NCBI GenBank assembly: GCA_024401745.1
Contig: JAKSKK010000007.1
Span: 1 to 64,000, forward strand
Reading direction: 5' to 3'
DNA from: Bacteroidales bacterium
GTDB lineage: Bacteria; Bacteroidota; Bacteroidia; Bacteroidales; UBA932
DNA: 64,000 bases
Positions 32,725 to 41,830 of this stretch are shown here, one piece after another (the stretch's first letter is position 1; each line of letters begins with the position of its first letter). Both the position numbers and the translations under genes were made by a program. The notes under the pieces are model-generated. The model had not been told where the DNA came from. It saw only the letters and a list, made by a program, of their open reading frames with translations, and did no database searches.

Positions 32725-35700
32725 TTATCTGTTTTTTTCGCTCAGAGCCTCAAAACGCGCTACGGCGTCTGCGGCGCCCTGGGCAAAGAGCTTATCGGCA
32801 TTATCGGGGAACGACCTCCTCAATGAAGAATAGCGCACCTCACCGTCAAGGAAGTCGGTGTATGGCATTGTAGGCGCCTTGGAATCCAGCTGGAACGGAT
32901 GCTCCAGCCTGGGATCGTAGCGGTACAGCGACCAGTATCCGCTGTCGACGGCACGTTTCATCTCCTCCTGGACTCTCTGCATTCCTATGCATATTCCGTG
33001 GGAAGAACAGGGTGTATATGCTATGATGATTGAAGGTCCGTTATATGACTCGGCCTCCTTGACTGCCCTGATGAGCTGTGCAGGATCGGCTCCCATGGCA
33101 ACCTGAGCCACGTACACGTATCCGTAAGACATCATGATTGCGCCAAGGTCCTTCTTGCGGCTCTTTTTGCCTGACCAGGCGAACTTGGCCACTGCGCCAA
33201 GAGGGGTCGCCTTGCTGCTCTGTCCGCCGGTGTTCGAGTACATCTCGGTGTCCACCACGAAGACGTTGACGTTCTCGCCGCTGGCAACCACATGGTCGAG
33301 ACCGCCGAAGCCTATGTCGTAGGCCCATCCGTCGCCGCCGAACATCCAGAAGGTCTTGCGTGAGAGCATGTCCTTCTGCCAAAGCACATCGCGGGCAACA
33401 GCCGCCAGGGCCTTGTCGGAAGCGGGATCGCCTGCATACTTCCCGAGCTCGGAGAGCAGGGCGTCGGCCGCCACGCGGGAAGCGTCGAAGTCGTCGTACG
33501 CGGCAATGAAGTCATTACATGCCTTCTCCAGCGAAGGAACTGCGGCCAGCGAGGCTACCATTTCCTTCACGAGGGCACGGCGCTGCCGGATGCTCAGGAA
33601 CATGCCAAGGCACAGCTCGGCATTGTTCTCGAAGAGGCTGTTGGTCCATGCGGGGCCGAAGCCGCGGCGGTTCACAGTATATGGTATGCCGGGCATGGCA
33701 GAGCCCCAGGCCTGAGAGCAGCCGGTGGCGTTGGCCCAGAAGGCCCTGTCGCCGAAAAGCTGTGTGAGCAGCTTGGCGTATGGGGTCTCGCCGCATCCGG
33801 CGCAGGCTGCCGAGAACTCCAGCAGCGGCTGGCGGAACTGGCTTCCCTTCACGGTATAAGGGTCGAAGACGTCGCCCTTGTCGCTTATTCCCAGAGCATA
33901 GTCGAAGAGCGCGCGGCTGCTTTCAGCAGGAAGGGCCGTCTGCATCTCAAGAGCAGACACGGGGCAGGAACTTGCACAGCTTCCGCAGCCGGTACAGTCG
34001 AATTCCGACAACGCGAGCGCGAAGCTGAAGCCCTTTGCCCGGCCATTAGCAGGGATGGTCACGAATCCTTCCGGAGCGGCAGCAACTTCCTCCTTATCAA
34101 GCAGATACGGGCGAATTGCGGCATGCGGGCACACCAGCGAGCACTTGTTGCACTGTATGCACTTGCTGCTGTCCCAGCGTGGCAGGCGCACAGCAATGCC
34201 GCGCTTCTCGTATGCTGTAAGGCCAAGCTTGACCGTACCGTCGACGTATCTTGTGAAATGACTTACGGGCAGGTCGTCGCCCTTCTGGCCATTGACGGGC
34301 AGAAGCAGGTTGCGTACCATACCGGGCAGAGCCGAGAGGTCCTCGGGGGCATCGGCGGGAAGGTCAGCCCATTCACTTGGGACCTCGATCTTCTTAAGTT
34401 CGGATGCGCCGCACTCGATGGCGGCTATATTCTTCTCGACCACGGCCTCGCCCTTGGCGAAGTAGGTCCTGCGGGCGGCCTCCTTCATTGCCTCTATGGC
34501 CATGGCGCTGTCCATGATGCCGGTGCACGCGAAGAAGGCGGCCTGAAGCACTGTGTTCGTATGGCTTCCAAGGCCGAGCCTGATGGCTATGGAGCTGGCG
34601 TCTATCACATAGAATGACGCGTGCCTGCGGGCAAGCTCTATCTTCACGTCATTGGGCAGCCAGGCCTCAAGTTCTGACTCAGGCTTGCTGCAGTTCAGCA
34701 GGAAGACTCCCCCGTGCTTCAGCTCCTGAACCATGTCGTAGCGGCCGATGTAGCTCTGATTATGGCAGGCCACGAAGTCGGCCGACTTGACGTAGTATGA
34801 GCCTTCCACAGGGCTTTCGCTGAAGCGCAGGTGCGACTTGGTGACGCCGAACGACTTCTTGGCATCGTACTCGAAATATGCCTGGCCGTACTTGCCGGCC
34901 TGCTCGCTTACTATATGTACGGTGTTCTTGTTGGCGCCCACGGTGCCGTCGCCGCCGAGGCCCCAGAACTTGCAGCTGTATATGTCGGAACCGGGATTCT
35001 CATACGGCAGAGGCTTCAGCGAGAGCATGGTCACATCGTCCTCGATGCCTATGGTGAAGCTGGTCTTGGGCTCTGCGGATGCGAGATTCGCGAACACGGC
35101 GAGGATCTGCCCAGGGTCGGTATCCTTCGAAGAAAGGCCATAGCGGCCACCTATTATCCTGTACTGGCGTCCGGCCTTGCAGGCAGCTGTGCACACGTCC
35201 TCGAACAGAGGCTCGCCTATGCTGCCAGGTTCCTTTGTACGGTCGAGCACGGCGATGTTCCTGACGCTGCCGGGCAACACCTTGAACAGATGCTCGGCGC
35301 TGAAGGGGCGGTACAGGTGCACCTGCACGAAGCCGGCCTTGCCGCCATGCGCGTTGATATAGTCGACAGCCTCACGGACGGTGCCGGACACGCTGCCCAT
35401 CGCGATCACCACGTCAGTGGCGTCCTCGGCACCATAGTAGTTGAAAAGGTGATAGTCCCTGCCGGTGATCCTGTTAATGGACTCGAGGTATTCCTCCACG
35501 ATTGCGGGAAGGGCATCATAGTAAGGGTTGCAGCCTTCACGGAGCTGGAAGAAGATGTCGGGGTTCTGAACGCTGCTCCTTAGCTTGGGGTGCTCGGGAT
35601 TGAGGGCATGGTGGCGGAAGGCATCCAGTTCATGCCTGTCGAGGAGCCCTGTGAGCGCCTGCATGTCGATCATCTCGACGGTGCTAATCTCGTGGGATGT

Positions 35701-36225
35701 GCGGAATCCATCGAAGAAATGCATGAACGGCGTATGGCCCTTCACTGCGGCGAGGTGAGCCACTCCGGCAAGGTCCACGACCTCCTGCACGCTCCCTGAG
35801 CACAGCTGGGCGAAGCCGGTATTGCGGCAGCCCATGACGTCGGAATGGTCGCCGAAGATGCTCATGGCATGCGTGCCCACGGTGCGGGCGGCCACATGCA
35901 GGACCACGGGAAGCCTCTCGCCGGCAATCCTGTGCAGCACGGGTATCATGAGCATCAGGCCCTGGCTAGAGGTGTAGCTCACTGCGAGCGAGCCCGTCTG
36001 GGCAGCGCCGTGCACGGCCGCGATGGCACCTGCCTCGGACTGCATCTCGGTGATGGTCACTGTCTGGCCGAAGAGGTTCTTCCTGCCCTTGCATGACCAC
36101 TTGTCGGTAAGCTCCGCCATGGGAGACGACGGAGTGATGGGATAGATGACCGCTACGTCAGTGAACTCGTATGCTATGTGAGCGGCGGCCTCGTTGCCGT
36201 CGATGGTGACCAGATTCCTTGCCAT
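32725..36225 (-). CDS. nifJ: Pyruvate:ferredoxin (flavodoxin) oxidoreductase
   Basis: A 1166-residue single-chain enzyme that interconverts pyruvate and acetyl-CoA + CO2 using ferredoxin. All domains are present in order: pyrimidine-binding YPITPSSPMAEL, middle domains, EKR-type linker, two 4Fe-4S motifs (CIQCNKCSLVCP and CTGCGSCASSCP), a proximal-cluster Cys pair in CAGCGETPYAK, and the TPP motif GDGWAYDIG ... NTGGQSSKATPLG. The C-terminal stretch keeps the CSSHGI segment. I start at MARNLVTIDG, the conserved beginning. It comes four bases after the TIM-barrel/acyl-CoA synthetase gene, in one operon with the LeuA-like gene, which is an unusual setting. Confidence 0.96.
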   Translation of the reverse strand: MARNLVTIDGNEAAAHIAYEFTDVAVIYPITPSSPMAELTDKWSCKGRKNLFGQTVTITEMQSEAGAIAAVHGAAQTGSLAVSYTSSQGLMLMIPVLHRIAGERLPVVLHVAARTVGTHAMSIFGDHSDVMGCRNTGFAQLCSGSVQEVVDLAGVAHLAAVKGHTPFMHFFDGFRTSHEISTVEMIDMQALTGLLDRHELDAFRHHALNPEHPKLRSSVQNPDIFFQLREGCNPYYDALPAIVEEYLESINRITGRDYHLFNYYGAEDATDVVIAMGSVSGTVREAVDYINAHGGKAGFVQVHLYRPFSAEHLFKVLPGSVRNIAVLDRTKEPGSIGEPLFEDVCTAACKAGRQYRIIGGRYGLSSKDTDPGQILAVFANLASAEPKTSFTIGIEDDVTMLSLKPLPYENPGSDIYSCKFWGLGGDGTVGANKNTVHIVSEQAGKYGQAYFEYDAKKSFGVTKSHLRFSESPVEGSYYVKSADFVACHNQSYIGRYDMVQELKHGGVFLLNCSKPESELEAWLPNDVKIELARRHASFYVIDASSIAIRLGLGSHTNTVLQAAFFACTGIMDSAMAIEAMKEAARRTYFAKGEAVVEKNIAAIECGASELKKIEVPSEWADLPADAPEDLSALPGMVRNLLLPVNGQKGDDLPVSHFTRYVDGTVKLGLTAYEKRGIAVRLPRWDSSKCIQCNKCSLVCPHAAIRPYLLDKEEVAAAPEGFVTIPANGRAKGFSFALALSEFDCTGCGSCASSCPVSALEMQTALPAESSRALFDYALGISDKGDVFDPYTVKGSQFRQPLLEFSAACAGCGETPYAKLLTQLFGDRAFWANATGCSQAWGSAMPGIPYTVNRRGFGPAWTNSLFENNAELCLGMFLSIRQRRALVKEMVASLAAVPSLEKACNDFIAAYDDFDASRVAADALLSELGKYAGDPASDKALAAVARDVLWQKDMLSRKTFWMFGGDGWAYDIGFGGLDHVVASGENVNVFVVDTEMYSNTGGQSSKATPLGAVAKFAWSGKKSRKKDLGAIMMSYGYVYVAQVAMGADPAQLIRAVKEAESYNGPSIIIAYTPCSSHGICIGMQRVQEEMKRAVDSGYWSLYRYDPRLEHPFQLDSKAPTMPYTDFLDGEVRYSSLRRSFPDNADKLFAQGAADAVARFEALSEKNR

Positions 36226-36229
36226 AATT

Positions 36230-38716
36230 CTATTTCTTGAGGCCAAGCCTCTCTATCGCGTCTTCGCGCATCTTGTATTTCAGTATCTTGCCTGCCGCAT
36301 TCATGGGGAACGAATCCACGAAGCAGATGTATCTGGGCACCTTGTGCCTTGCAATGCGGCCGTTCATGTATCTCCTCATCTCTTCCTCGGTCAGGCTCTG
36401 CCCCTCCTTGAGGATGATGCAGGCCATGGCCTCCTCGCCATACTTCACGTCGGGCACGGCAATCACCTGCACGTCCCTGACGGCAGGATGCGTGTATATG
36501 AACTCCTCTATCTCCTTGGGGTAGATGTTCTCGCCTCCCCTGATGATCATGTCCTTCAGGCGCCCTGTGATGCGGAAGCACCCGTTGGCGTCGCGGCATG
36601 CAAGGTCGCCGGAATGCAGCCACTGGCTGCCGTCGACGGCCTGTGTGGTGGAGTCGGGCATCTTGTAATAGCCCTTCATGGTATTGTATCCGCGGGAGCA
36701 GAATTCTCCGTTCTGCCCGTCGGGCACCTCCTCGCCGGTTTCAGGGTCCACAACCTTGCACTGCACGTGAGGGAAAGGATATCCTACGGTGTCGCAGCGT
36801 ATGTCGAGAGGGTCGGTCCAGGCCGACATGGTGCAGCCGGGAGAGGTCTCGGTCTGCCCGTAGACGCTCACGATGCCCTGCATGTTCATCTCGTCTGGCC
36901 TGGCGGCGCGGTGCATCAGCTCAGGCGGGCAGCCGGCTCCGGCCATGATGCCAGTGCGGATATGGGAGAAGTCGGTCCGGCGGTAGTCGGCATGGTTGAA
37001 CATGGCGATGAACATGGTGGGAACGCCGTTGAAGCAGGTTATCTTCTCCTGGTTTATGCAGCTAAGCGACGACTTCGCGGAGAAATACGGCATGGGGCAC
37101 ATGGTGGCGCCGTGGGTGACGGCAGCCGTCATCGAGAGCACCATTCCGAAGCAGTGGAACATCGGGACCTGTATCATCATCCTGTCGGAAGTGGAAAGGC
37201 CCATGCGGTCGCCGATGCACTTGCCGTTATTCACCACATTGTAGTGCGTGAGCATCACGCCCTTGGGGAATCCTGTGGTACCGGAGGTGTACTGCATGTT
37301 GCATACGTCGTCGGGCTGCACTTCGGCTGCCATTCCGGCAATCACCTCATGGGGCACCCTGGTCTTCCTTTCCATGGCCTGGTCGAAGGTCAGGCAGCCT
37401 CTCCTCGAGAATCCCACGGTGATGACGTTGCGCAGGAACGGAAGCCTCGAGCAATGCAGTGGATCGCCTGCCACGCTGCCGGCAATCTCAGGGCAGAGCC
37501 CGTCGATTATGTCGGCGTAATTGGAGTCCAGCGCGCCCTCAATCATCACAAGCGTATGCGTGTCTGACTGGCGCAGCAGGTATTCGGCCTCGTGCGACTT
37601 GTATGCTGTGTTCATCGACACCAGCACGGCGCCGATCTTGACCGTGGCCCAGAAGGTTATGTACCACTCGGGCACGTTGGTAGCCCATACGGCAACCTTG
37701 CTTCCGGGACGCACTCCCAGCGACACTAGCGCGCGGGCGAAGTCGTCGACGTCGTCACGGAACTCGGAATAGGTCCTGGTGTAGTCGAGCGTGGTGTACT
37801 TGAAGCAATACTGGTCGGGGAACTCGTCCACCAGGCGGTCGAGCATCTTTGAGAAGGTGAGGTCGATGAGCTCGTCCTTCTTCCACACATAGTATCCTGT
37901 GCCGTCGTGGTTCGGATAAAGCCTGTCCTGGCGGCGGGAACTGCTCCTCGCGAAGCGTTCCATGTAGTTCACGAAATACGGGAAGATCACGTCCTTGTCG
38001 TCAAGGCCGTCAATATAGCAGGGCTTCCATTCGAGCGACACGAAGCCGTCGTAGTCGATCGACTGCAGGGCCTTCATCACGCCATCGACGGGGAAGGTTC
38101 CCTCGCCCACAAGGCAATAGTGGCCGGCATCGTCACTGTCACGAAGATGCACGTGGCGCACGTAGGCTCCAAGGTTAGAGATTGACTGGGCGGGAGTCTC
38201 TCCGTGGTCACGGTAGGGATGGTGAACGTCCCAGACCACGGCCAGCTGGTCGCACGCGAACTCGTTCAGGAGGTCACGCAGACGCGAGGTGTCGGAGAAC
38301 ACGCCGCTGGTCTTTATGAGTATGGTGATGCCTGCTGAACGGGCATCGGGCACGAGAGCCCTGAGATTGGCGCGGATCTGCTCAGGACGGTCCTCCTTCG
38401 CAAAGGCGCACACGTAAGGGCAGCGCATGTCGGACGCGAGCCGTATGAGTTCCCTCATGCCGGCGAGCATCTCCGGGGATGCCTCGGAAAGGTCGTTCGG
38501 GCTGTCGAAGCACGGGATGGCGAGCCTCCTGTCGCGGAGCTCGCGGACAGTGGGCATCACCGAATACTTGTGGAAAGGTCCGCCGGCCTGGACGAGCCTG
38601 CCTGTTCCGAAGACATTGTAGATCTCAATGCCCTGGAAGCGCATCTCGCCCGCACAATCCAGGAGCTCTCCCCATGAAAGCTCGGACCAGCCTCTTGTTG
38701 AAAATGAAAGTTTCAA
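36230..38716 (-). CDS. Fusion of xylose-isomerase-like TIM barrel and acyl-CoA synthetase
   Basis: An 828-residue two-domain protein. Residues 1-260 are a sugar-phosphate isomerase/epimerase-type TIM barrel with metal-site elements Asp163/His166 (VVWDVHHP), His188/His190 (HVHLRD) and Glu229 (SLEWKP); the usual Glu on strand five appears replaced (TILIKTSG, Lys135). Residues about 285-825 are an AMP-forming acyl-CoA synthetase: P-loop YTSGTTGFPKGVMLTH, YGQTETSPG, GDLACRD, GRLKDMIIRGGENIYP, and the catalytic Lys in MNAAGKILKYK. It would activate a carboxylic acid to its CoA ester. The start is TTG, inside the TTGA overlap with the LeuA-like stop; no ATG is nearby. The acid and the role of the barrel are unknown. 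Confidence 0.88.
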   Translation of the reverse strand: MKLSFSTRGWSELSWGELLDCAGEMRFQGIEIYNVFGTGRLVQAGGPFHKYSVMPTVRELRDRRLAIPCFDSPNDLSEASPEMLAGMRELIRLASDMRCPYVCAFAKEDRPEQIRANLRALVPDARSAGITILIKTSGVFSDTSRLRDLLNEFACDQLAVVWDVHHPYRDHGETPAQSISNLGAYVRHVHLRDSDDAGHYCLVGEGTFPVDGVMKALQSIDYDGFVSLEWKPCYIDGLDDKDVIFPYFVNYMERFARSSSRRQDRLYPNHDGTGYYVWKKDELIDLTFSKMLDRLVDEFPDQYCFKYTTLDYTRTYSEFRDDVDDFARALVSLGVRPGSKVAVWATNVPEWYITFWATVKIGAVLVSMNTAYKSHEAEYLLRQSDTHTLVMIEGALDSNYADIIDGLCPEIAGSVAGDPLHCSRLPFLRNVITVGFSRRGCLTFDQAMERKTRVPHEVIAGMAAEVQPDDVCNMQYTSGTTGFPKGVMLTHYNVVNNGKCIGDRMGLSTSDRMMIQVPMFHCFGMVLSMTAAVTHGATMCPMPYFSAKSSLSCINQEKITCFNGVPTMFIAMFNHADYRRTDFSHIRTGIMAGAGCPPELMHRAARPDEMNMQGIVSVYGQTETSPGCTMSAWTDPLDIRCDTVGYPFPHVQCKVVDPETGEEVPDGQNGEFCSRGYNTMKGYYKMPDSTTQAVDGSQWLHSGDLACRDANGCFRITGRLKDMIIRGGENIYPKEIEEFIYTHPAVRDVQVIAVPDVKYGEEAMACIILKEGQSLTEEEMRRYMNGRIARHKVPRYICFVDSFPMNAAGKILKYKMREDAIERLGLKK

Positions 38717-40131
38717 GCCTGTACCTCCTCGAACGCTATCTTGTTAACGGCATTAAGGTATGCCATGATGCTGGATCCTATGATGTCGGTGGATACGCCG
38801 CGGCCGGAATAGACCTTACCGCACCAACGCAGGCGCACTACGGCGTCGCCCATTGCCTCACGGCCTTCGGTCACTGACTTGATCTGGAAGTCGTCGAGCT
38901 CGTAATGGCGGCCCACCACGTTTTCTATTGCCATGAATGCGGCATCGATGGGGCCGTCGCCAATGCACGCGCTCTCGAGGAGCTCCTCCCCTTTCCTGAG
39001 CCTGATGTGGCAGGTTGCGGCTATCACGTTGCCGGAATTGATCACGAAGCTCTCGAGCCTGTATGTGGGAGGAACCTGGAATGCCACAGAAGCCACTATG
39101 GCGTCAAGTTCCTTGGCCTCGATGGATGCATTGGTGGCAGCGAGTTTCGAGAAGGCGTCATAGACCTTGGTCCCGTCTTCCTCGGAAAGGTCGTAGCCCA
39201 GCCTGCGGACGGCGTTCAGGACAGATGCCATGTCGTCCCTGCCGGTCAGGTGCATCTCCTCGTACTTTGCGGCATCGGCCAGACCGTTGGACACAGGCGA
39301 CTTGCTGCGATAGCTCTCGCACATCTGGCGTATGCGCTCGGTCGCATGGCGGAGGCCCGTCATGTTCACGCCCGATGCAGCATCTAGCAGCTCCGACTTG
39401 GCCGAAAGTATGCGCGAGAAGCGTTCCATCGAGGTGGACTGGCGGCCGAATACGGTGGTCTTGACCTCGTCGGCGCCGGCACGCACGGCCGCTATGGCGC
39501 AGGTGTCGGCAAGATGGAACGAGTTATTGCAGCGGACTCCGAGCCTTACCCCAGCAGGAAGGTCCGCCTTTATTTCAGCCACGAGGGCCTGGAGCTCGTC
39601 AGGGAGAAGGTCGCCGGACGCATCGGCAAGCGTGATGATGTTTGCACCGGCCTTTACGGCTGCGGCGACGGCCTCGTGAAGGAAAGCGTTCTCGGCCCGG
39701 GTGAAGTCGTTTGCAACGAACTCGACGTCGCTGCAGAGGGCTGCGCAGGCGGATACGCTCCTCGCTGCAAGTTCAAGGATGCCGGCAGGCTTCCTGTGGC
39801 AGAAGTACTCCATCTGCACGGTGCTGACGGGAAGGGCCACCTGAAGCCTCGGATGGACCGCCTCGCGGAGAGCCTCCCACGTGCCAGAAACGCTGGCAGG
39901 GTCCTCAGGGTCGACCAGGACGGCGACATCCGCCTTCCTGACTGCAGAGGCCACCGACTTCACGAGAAGGTAGTCGGTACGGCCATCCTGAATCATGCCG
40001 AGCTCTATTGCCGAAAGGCCAAGATTGTCCAGGATCTTGGCAATCTCTATCTTGAGTCTGAAAGACAGCTTTTCGCCGGTTCTCTCGTCGGAGAACCGTA
40101 TGGTGCTGTCACATACTGATATCTTACGCAT
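38713..40131 (-). CDS. LeuA-like protein with degenerate active site
   Basis: A 472-residue member of the alpha-isopropylmalate/homocitrate synthase family: HMGL-like TIM barrel (about 1-270) and a C-terminal LeuA regulatory/dimerisation domain (about 330-470, VPPTYRLESFVINSGNVIAATCHI). Asp8 and Arg12 of the DxTLR motif are kept (CDSTIR), but GEQ is missing. The metal-binding HxHND motif is Val-Arg200-Cys-Asn202-Asn-Ser, and the GxGERAGN loop reads FGRQSTSM. Normal citramalate or isopropylmalate synthase activity is therefore doubtful. It heads the operon with the acyl-CoA synthetase fusion and nifJ. An in-frame TTG sits two codons upstream of the chosen ATG. Confidence 0.8.
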   Translation of the reverse strand: MRKISVCDSTIRFSDERTGEKLSFRLKIEIAKILDNLGLSAIELGMIQDGRTDYLLVKSVASAVRKADVAVLVDPEDPASVSGTWEALREAVHPRLQVALPVSTVQMEYFCHRKPAGILELAARSVSACAALCSDVEFVANDFTRAENAFLHEAVAAAVKAGANIITLADASGDLLPDELQALVAEIKADLPAGVRLGVRCNNSFHLADTCAIAAVRAGADEVKTTVFGRQSTSMERFSRILSAKSELLDAASGVNMTGLRHATERIRQMCESYRSKSPVSNGLADAAKYEEMHLTGRDDMASVLNAVRRLGYDLSEEDGTKVYDAFSKLAATNASIEAKELDAIVASVAFQVPPTYRLESFVINSGNVIAATCHIRLRKGEELLESACIGDGPIDAAFMAIENVVGRHYELDDFQIKSVTEGREAMGDAVVRLRWCGKVYSGRGVSTDIIGSSIMAYLNAVNKIAFEEVQA

Positions 40132-40214
40132 AGACAATAATCTGCACGGTAATACGATTTCTAACTTATTCTTGTAAATATACGGAAAAAATCTCCCCTT
40201 GTCAAAAGAATTCC

Positions 40215-40222
40215 TATTTTTG
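40215..40222 (+). promoter_or_regulatory. -7 box, near-leaderless, for the esterase lipoprotein
   Basis: TATTTTTG; seven bases lie between the box and the ATG at 40230. Confidence 0.6.
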
Positions 40223-40229
40223 TGACACT

Positions 40230-41768
40230 ATGAGACACAGCTGCATCAAAATAACATTTCTGACAGCCCTGACTGCCATCATATCCGCCCTGGTCCCTTC
40301 ATGCAAAGGGCCGGACGGGGAAGCACCCGAAACGGGCTGCTGGTACACTGCAAAGTTCGAGGGAAAGCAATATTTCGTGAATTTCGAATCCTTCTCGGCC
40401 AGCGACGGCACCGCCCGGGGCGTCTACTACGTCCCGGTCTCTGACACGAGCGCCGCAAGGCACGACTTCAGTGCAGAATTCGGAAGGCGCAGGCTCAACC
40501 TCGAAACTGACGGAGTCAGCCGCAGGATGAAGCTCTCCCAGCTGCCTTACAGCAAGTACGCCGCACCTGAGTTCACCATGGCCGACACCTCGATGTTCCG
40601 CAATCCTTTCTGCAAGGTCAAGGTGACCGAAAACATCTGCTACGCCAAGGTCAGGGGCTACTGGACAAGCCTGCCCGGCGTGGAGGCCGAGGTCAGCAAG
40701 GCCTTCACCCAGGGTTACGTCAAGAGCTTCAGGCACAAGGACCTGGACCTCAAGATGGACGTATATCAGCCCGAGGGGCTGGAAGGAAAGAGGCCGCTCA
40801 TACTCTTCATGCACGGCGGTGCGTTCTACGTTGGCGACAAGAAGGAACCGGCCTACGTCGACTTCTGCAGGCACTTCGCATCAATGGGCTACATAACCGC
40901 CAGCATCAACTACAGGATGGGCTTCCACCTTGGCAAGGGCGAGATAGAGCGCGCCGGATACGTGGCGCTGCAGGACGCCCACGCGGCAATGCGCTTCCTT
41001 GTGAGCCATGCCGACGAGTACGGAATCGACACTGAGCAGCTGTTCGTGGCCGGCTCCAGCGCAGGCAGCATAACTGCCCTCAACCTGGCGTTCATGACCG
41101 AGAAGGACCGTCCCGAGAGCAGCCACGGCGGCAAGGGCCTCTTCAACGGCAACGACCTTGGGCCCATCGACGGCAGCGGCAACGACATCAAGGCCAAGTT
41201 CCACATCAAGGCCATCGCAAACATGTGGGGAGCCGTGAGCAACCCCGACATCATCCACAACAGCAAGACCGACATAGTGTCATTCCACGGCGACGCCGAC
41301 AACGTGGTCCCCTACGCTGAGGGCTACCCATTCAGCAGTGCCGGCGAGGCCATCTCGCAGCTGCTGTCAGAGAAGATGTACGGCTCGGTATGCATCGACA
41401 GCACGGCCCGGGCATGCGGTCTGAAGAGCAGGATGTACTCATTCGCCGGCGAGGGCCACGCCCTCAACACCACGGGCAAGGAGAAGACTCCCAACGCCAA
41501 CCACAGACTGATCAAACTCAAGATAGCCGACTTCTTCTTCAACGAGATAATGCCCGTGCAGGCCAGGATAAGCTGGGAGGCTCCGGGCAAATACACCGTG
41601 AACGGCAAGGTAGAATCGGCCTCATGGGACGTGGAGGGTGGATTCGTACTAGCGCATGACCGCAAGGGTGTGCAGGTGCTCTGGATGGAGGATGCACCCA
41701 TACACAGGCTGACCGTGTCAGGCACCTACCCAAACGGATTAGGCTACTGCAAATCGAAAGGGCTGTAG
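40230..41768 (+). CDS. Secreted alpha/beta-hydrolase (carboxylesterase-like) lipoprotein
   Basis: A 512-residue exported protein, signal peptide with probable lipid-modified Cys25 (LVPSC). Residues about 185-440 form an alpha/beta hydrolase: oxyanion HGGAF, nucleophile elbow GSSAGS, acid near FHGDADNVVP, and His in GEGHAL. The first 170 residues are a beta-rich domain of unknown kind. Most like BD-FAE-type esterases that remove acyl groups from plant polysaccharides; the real substrate is not shown. It stands alone downstream of a near-leaderless promoter, divergent from the LeuA-like operon. Confidence 0.82.
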   Translation: MRHSCIKITFLTALTAIISALVPSCKGPDGEAPETGCWYTAKFEGKQYFVNFESFSASDGTARGVYYVPVSDTSAARHDFSAEFGRRRLNLETDGVSRRMKLSQLPYSKYAAPEFTMADTSMFRNPFCKVKVTENICYAKVRGYWTSLPGVEAEVSKAFTQGYVKSFRHKDLDLKMDVYQPEGLEGKRPLILFMHGGAFYVGDKKEPAYVDFCRHFASMGYITASINYRMGFHLGKGEIERAGYVALQDAHAAMRFLVSHADEYGIDTEQLFVAGSSAGSITALNLAFMTEKDRPESSHGGKGLFNGNDLGPIDGSGNDIKAKFHIKAIANMWGAVSNPDIIHNSKTDIVSFHGDADNVVPYAEGYPFSSAGEAISQLLSEKMYGSVCIDSTARACGLKSRMYSFAGEGHALNTTGKEKTPNANHRLIKLKIADFFFNEIMPVQARISWEAPGKYTVNGKVESASWDVEGGFVLAHDRKGVQVLWMEDAPIHRLTVSGTYPNGLGYCKSKGL

Positions 41769-41807
41769 TTCTTTTGGGCAAAGCTTCCTAATAACAACAA
41801 TTTTAGT

Positions 41808-41815
41808 TATTTTTG
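41808..41815 (+). promoter_or_regulatory. -7 box for the PCMD gene
   Basis: TATTTTTG, 15 bases before the ATG at 41831, so the leader is under ten bases. Confidence 0.6.
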
Positions 41816-41830
41816 CTATTGTTGCCCATT

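Noticed and set aside
36194..37567. 457-codon plus-strand open frame opposite the acyl-CoA synthetase
   Set aside because: Shadow frame with no domain pattern; third-position GC favours the minus strand.
38713..40131. Annotation as functional leuA (2-isopropylmalate synthase)
   Set aside because: The HxHND metal motif and GERAGN loop are absent, so the gene symbol would mislead.
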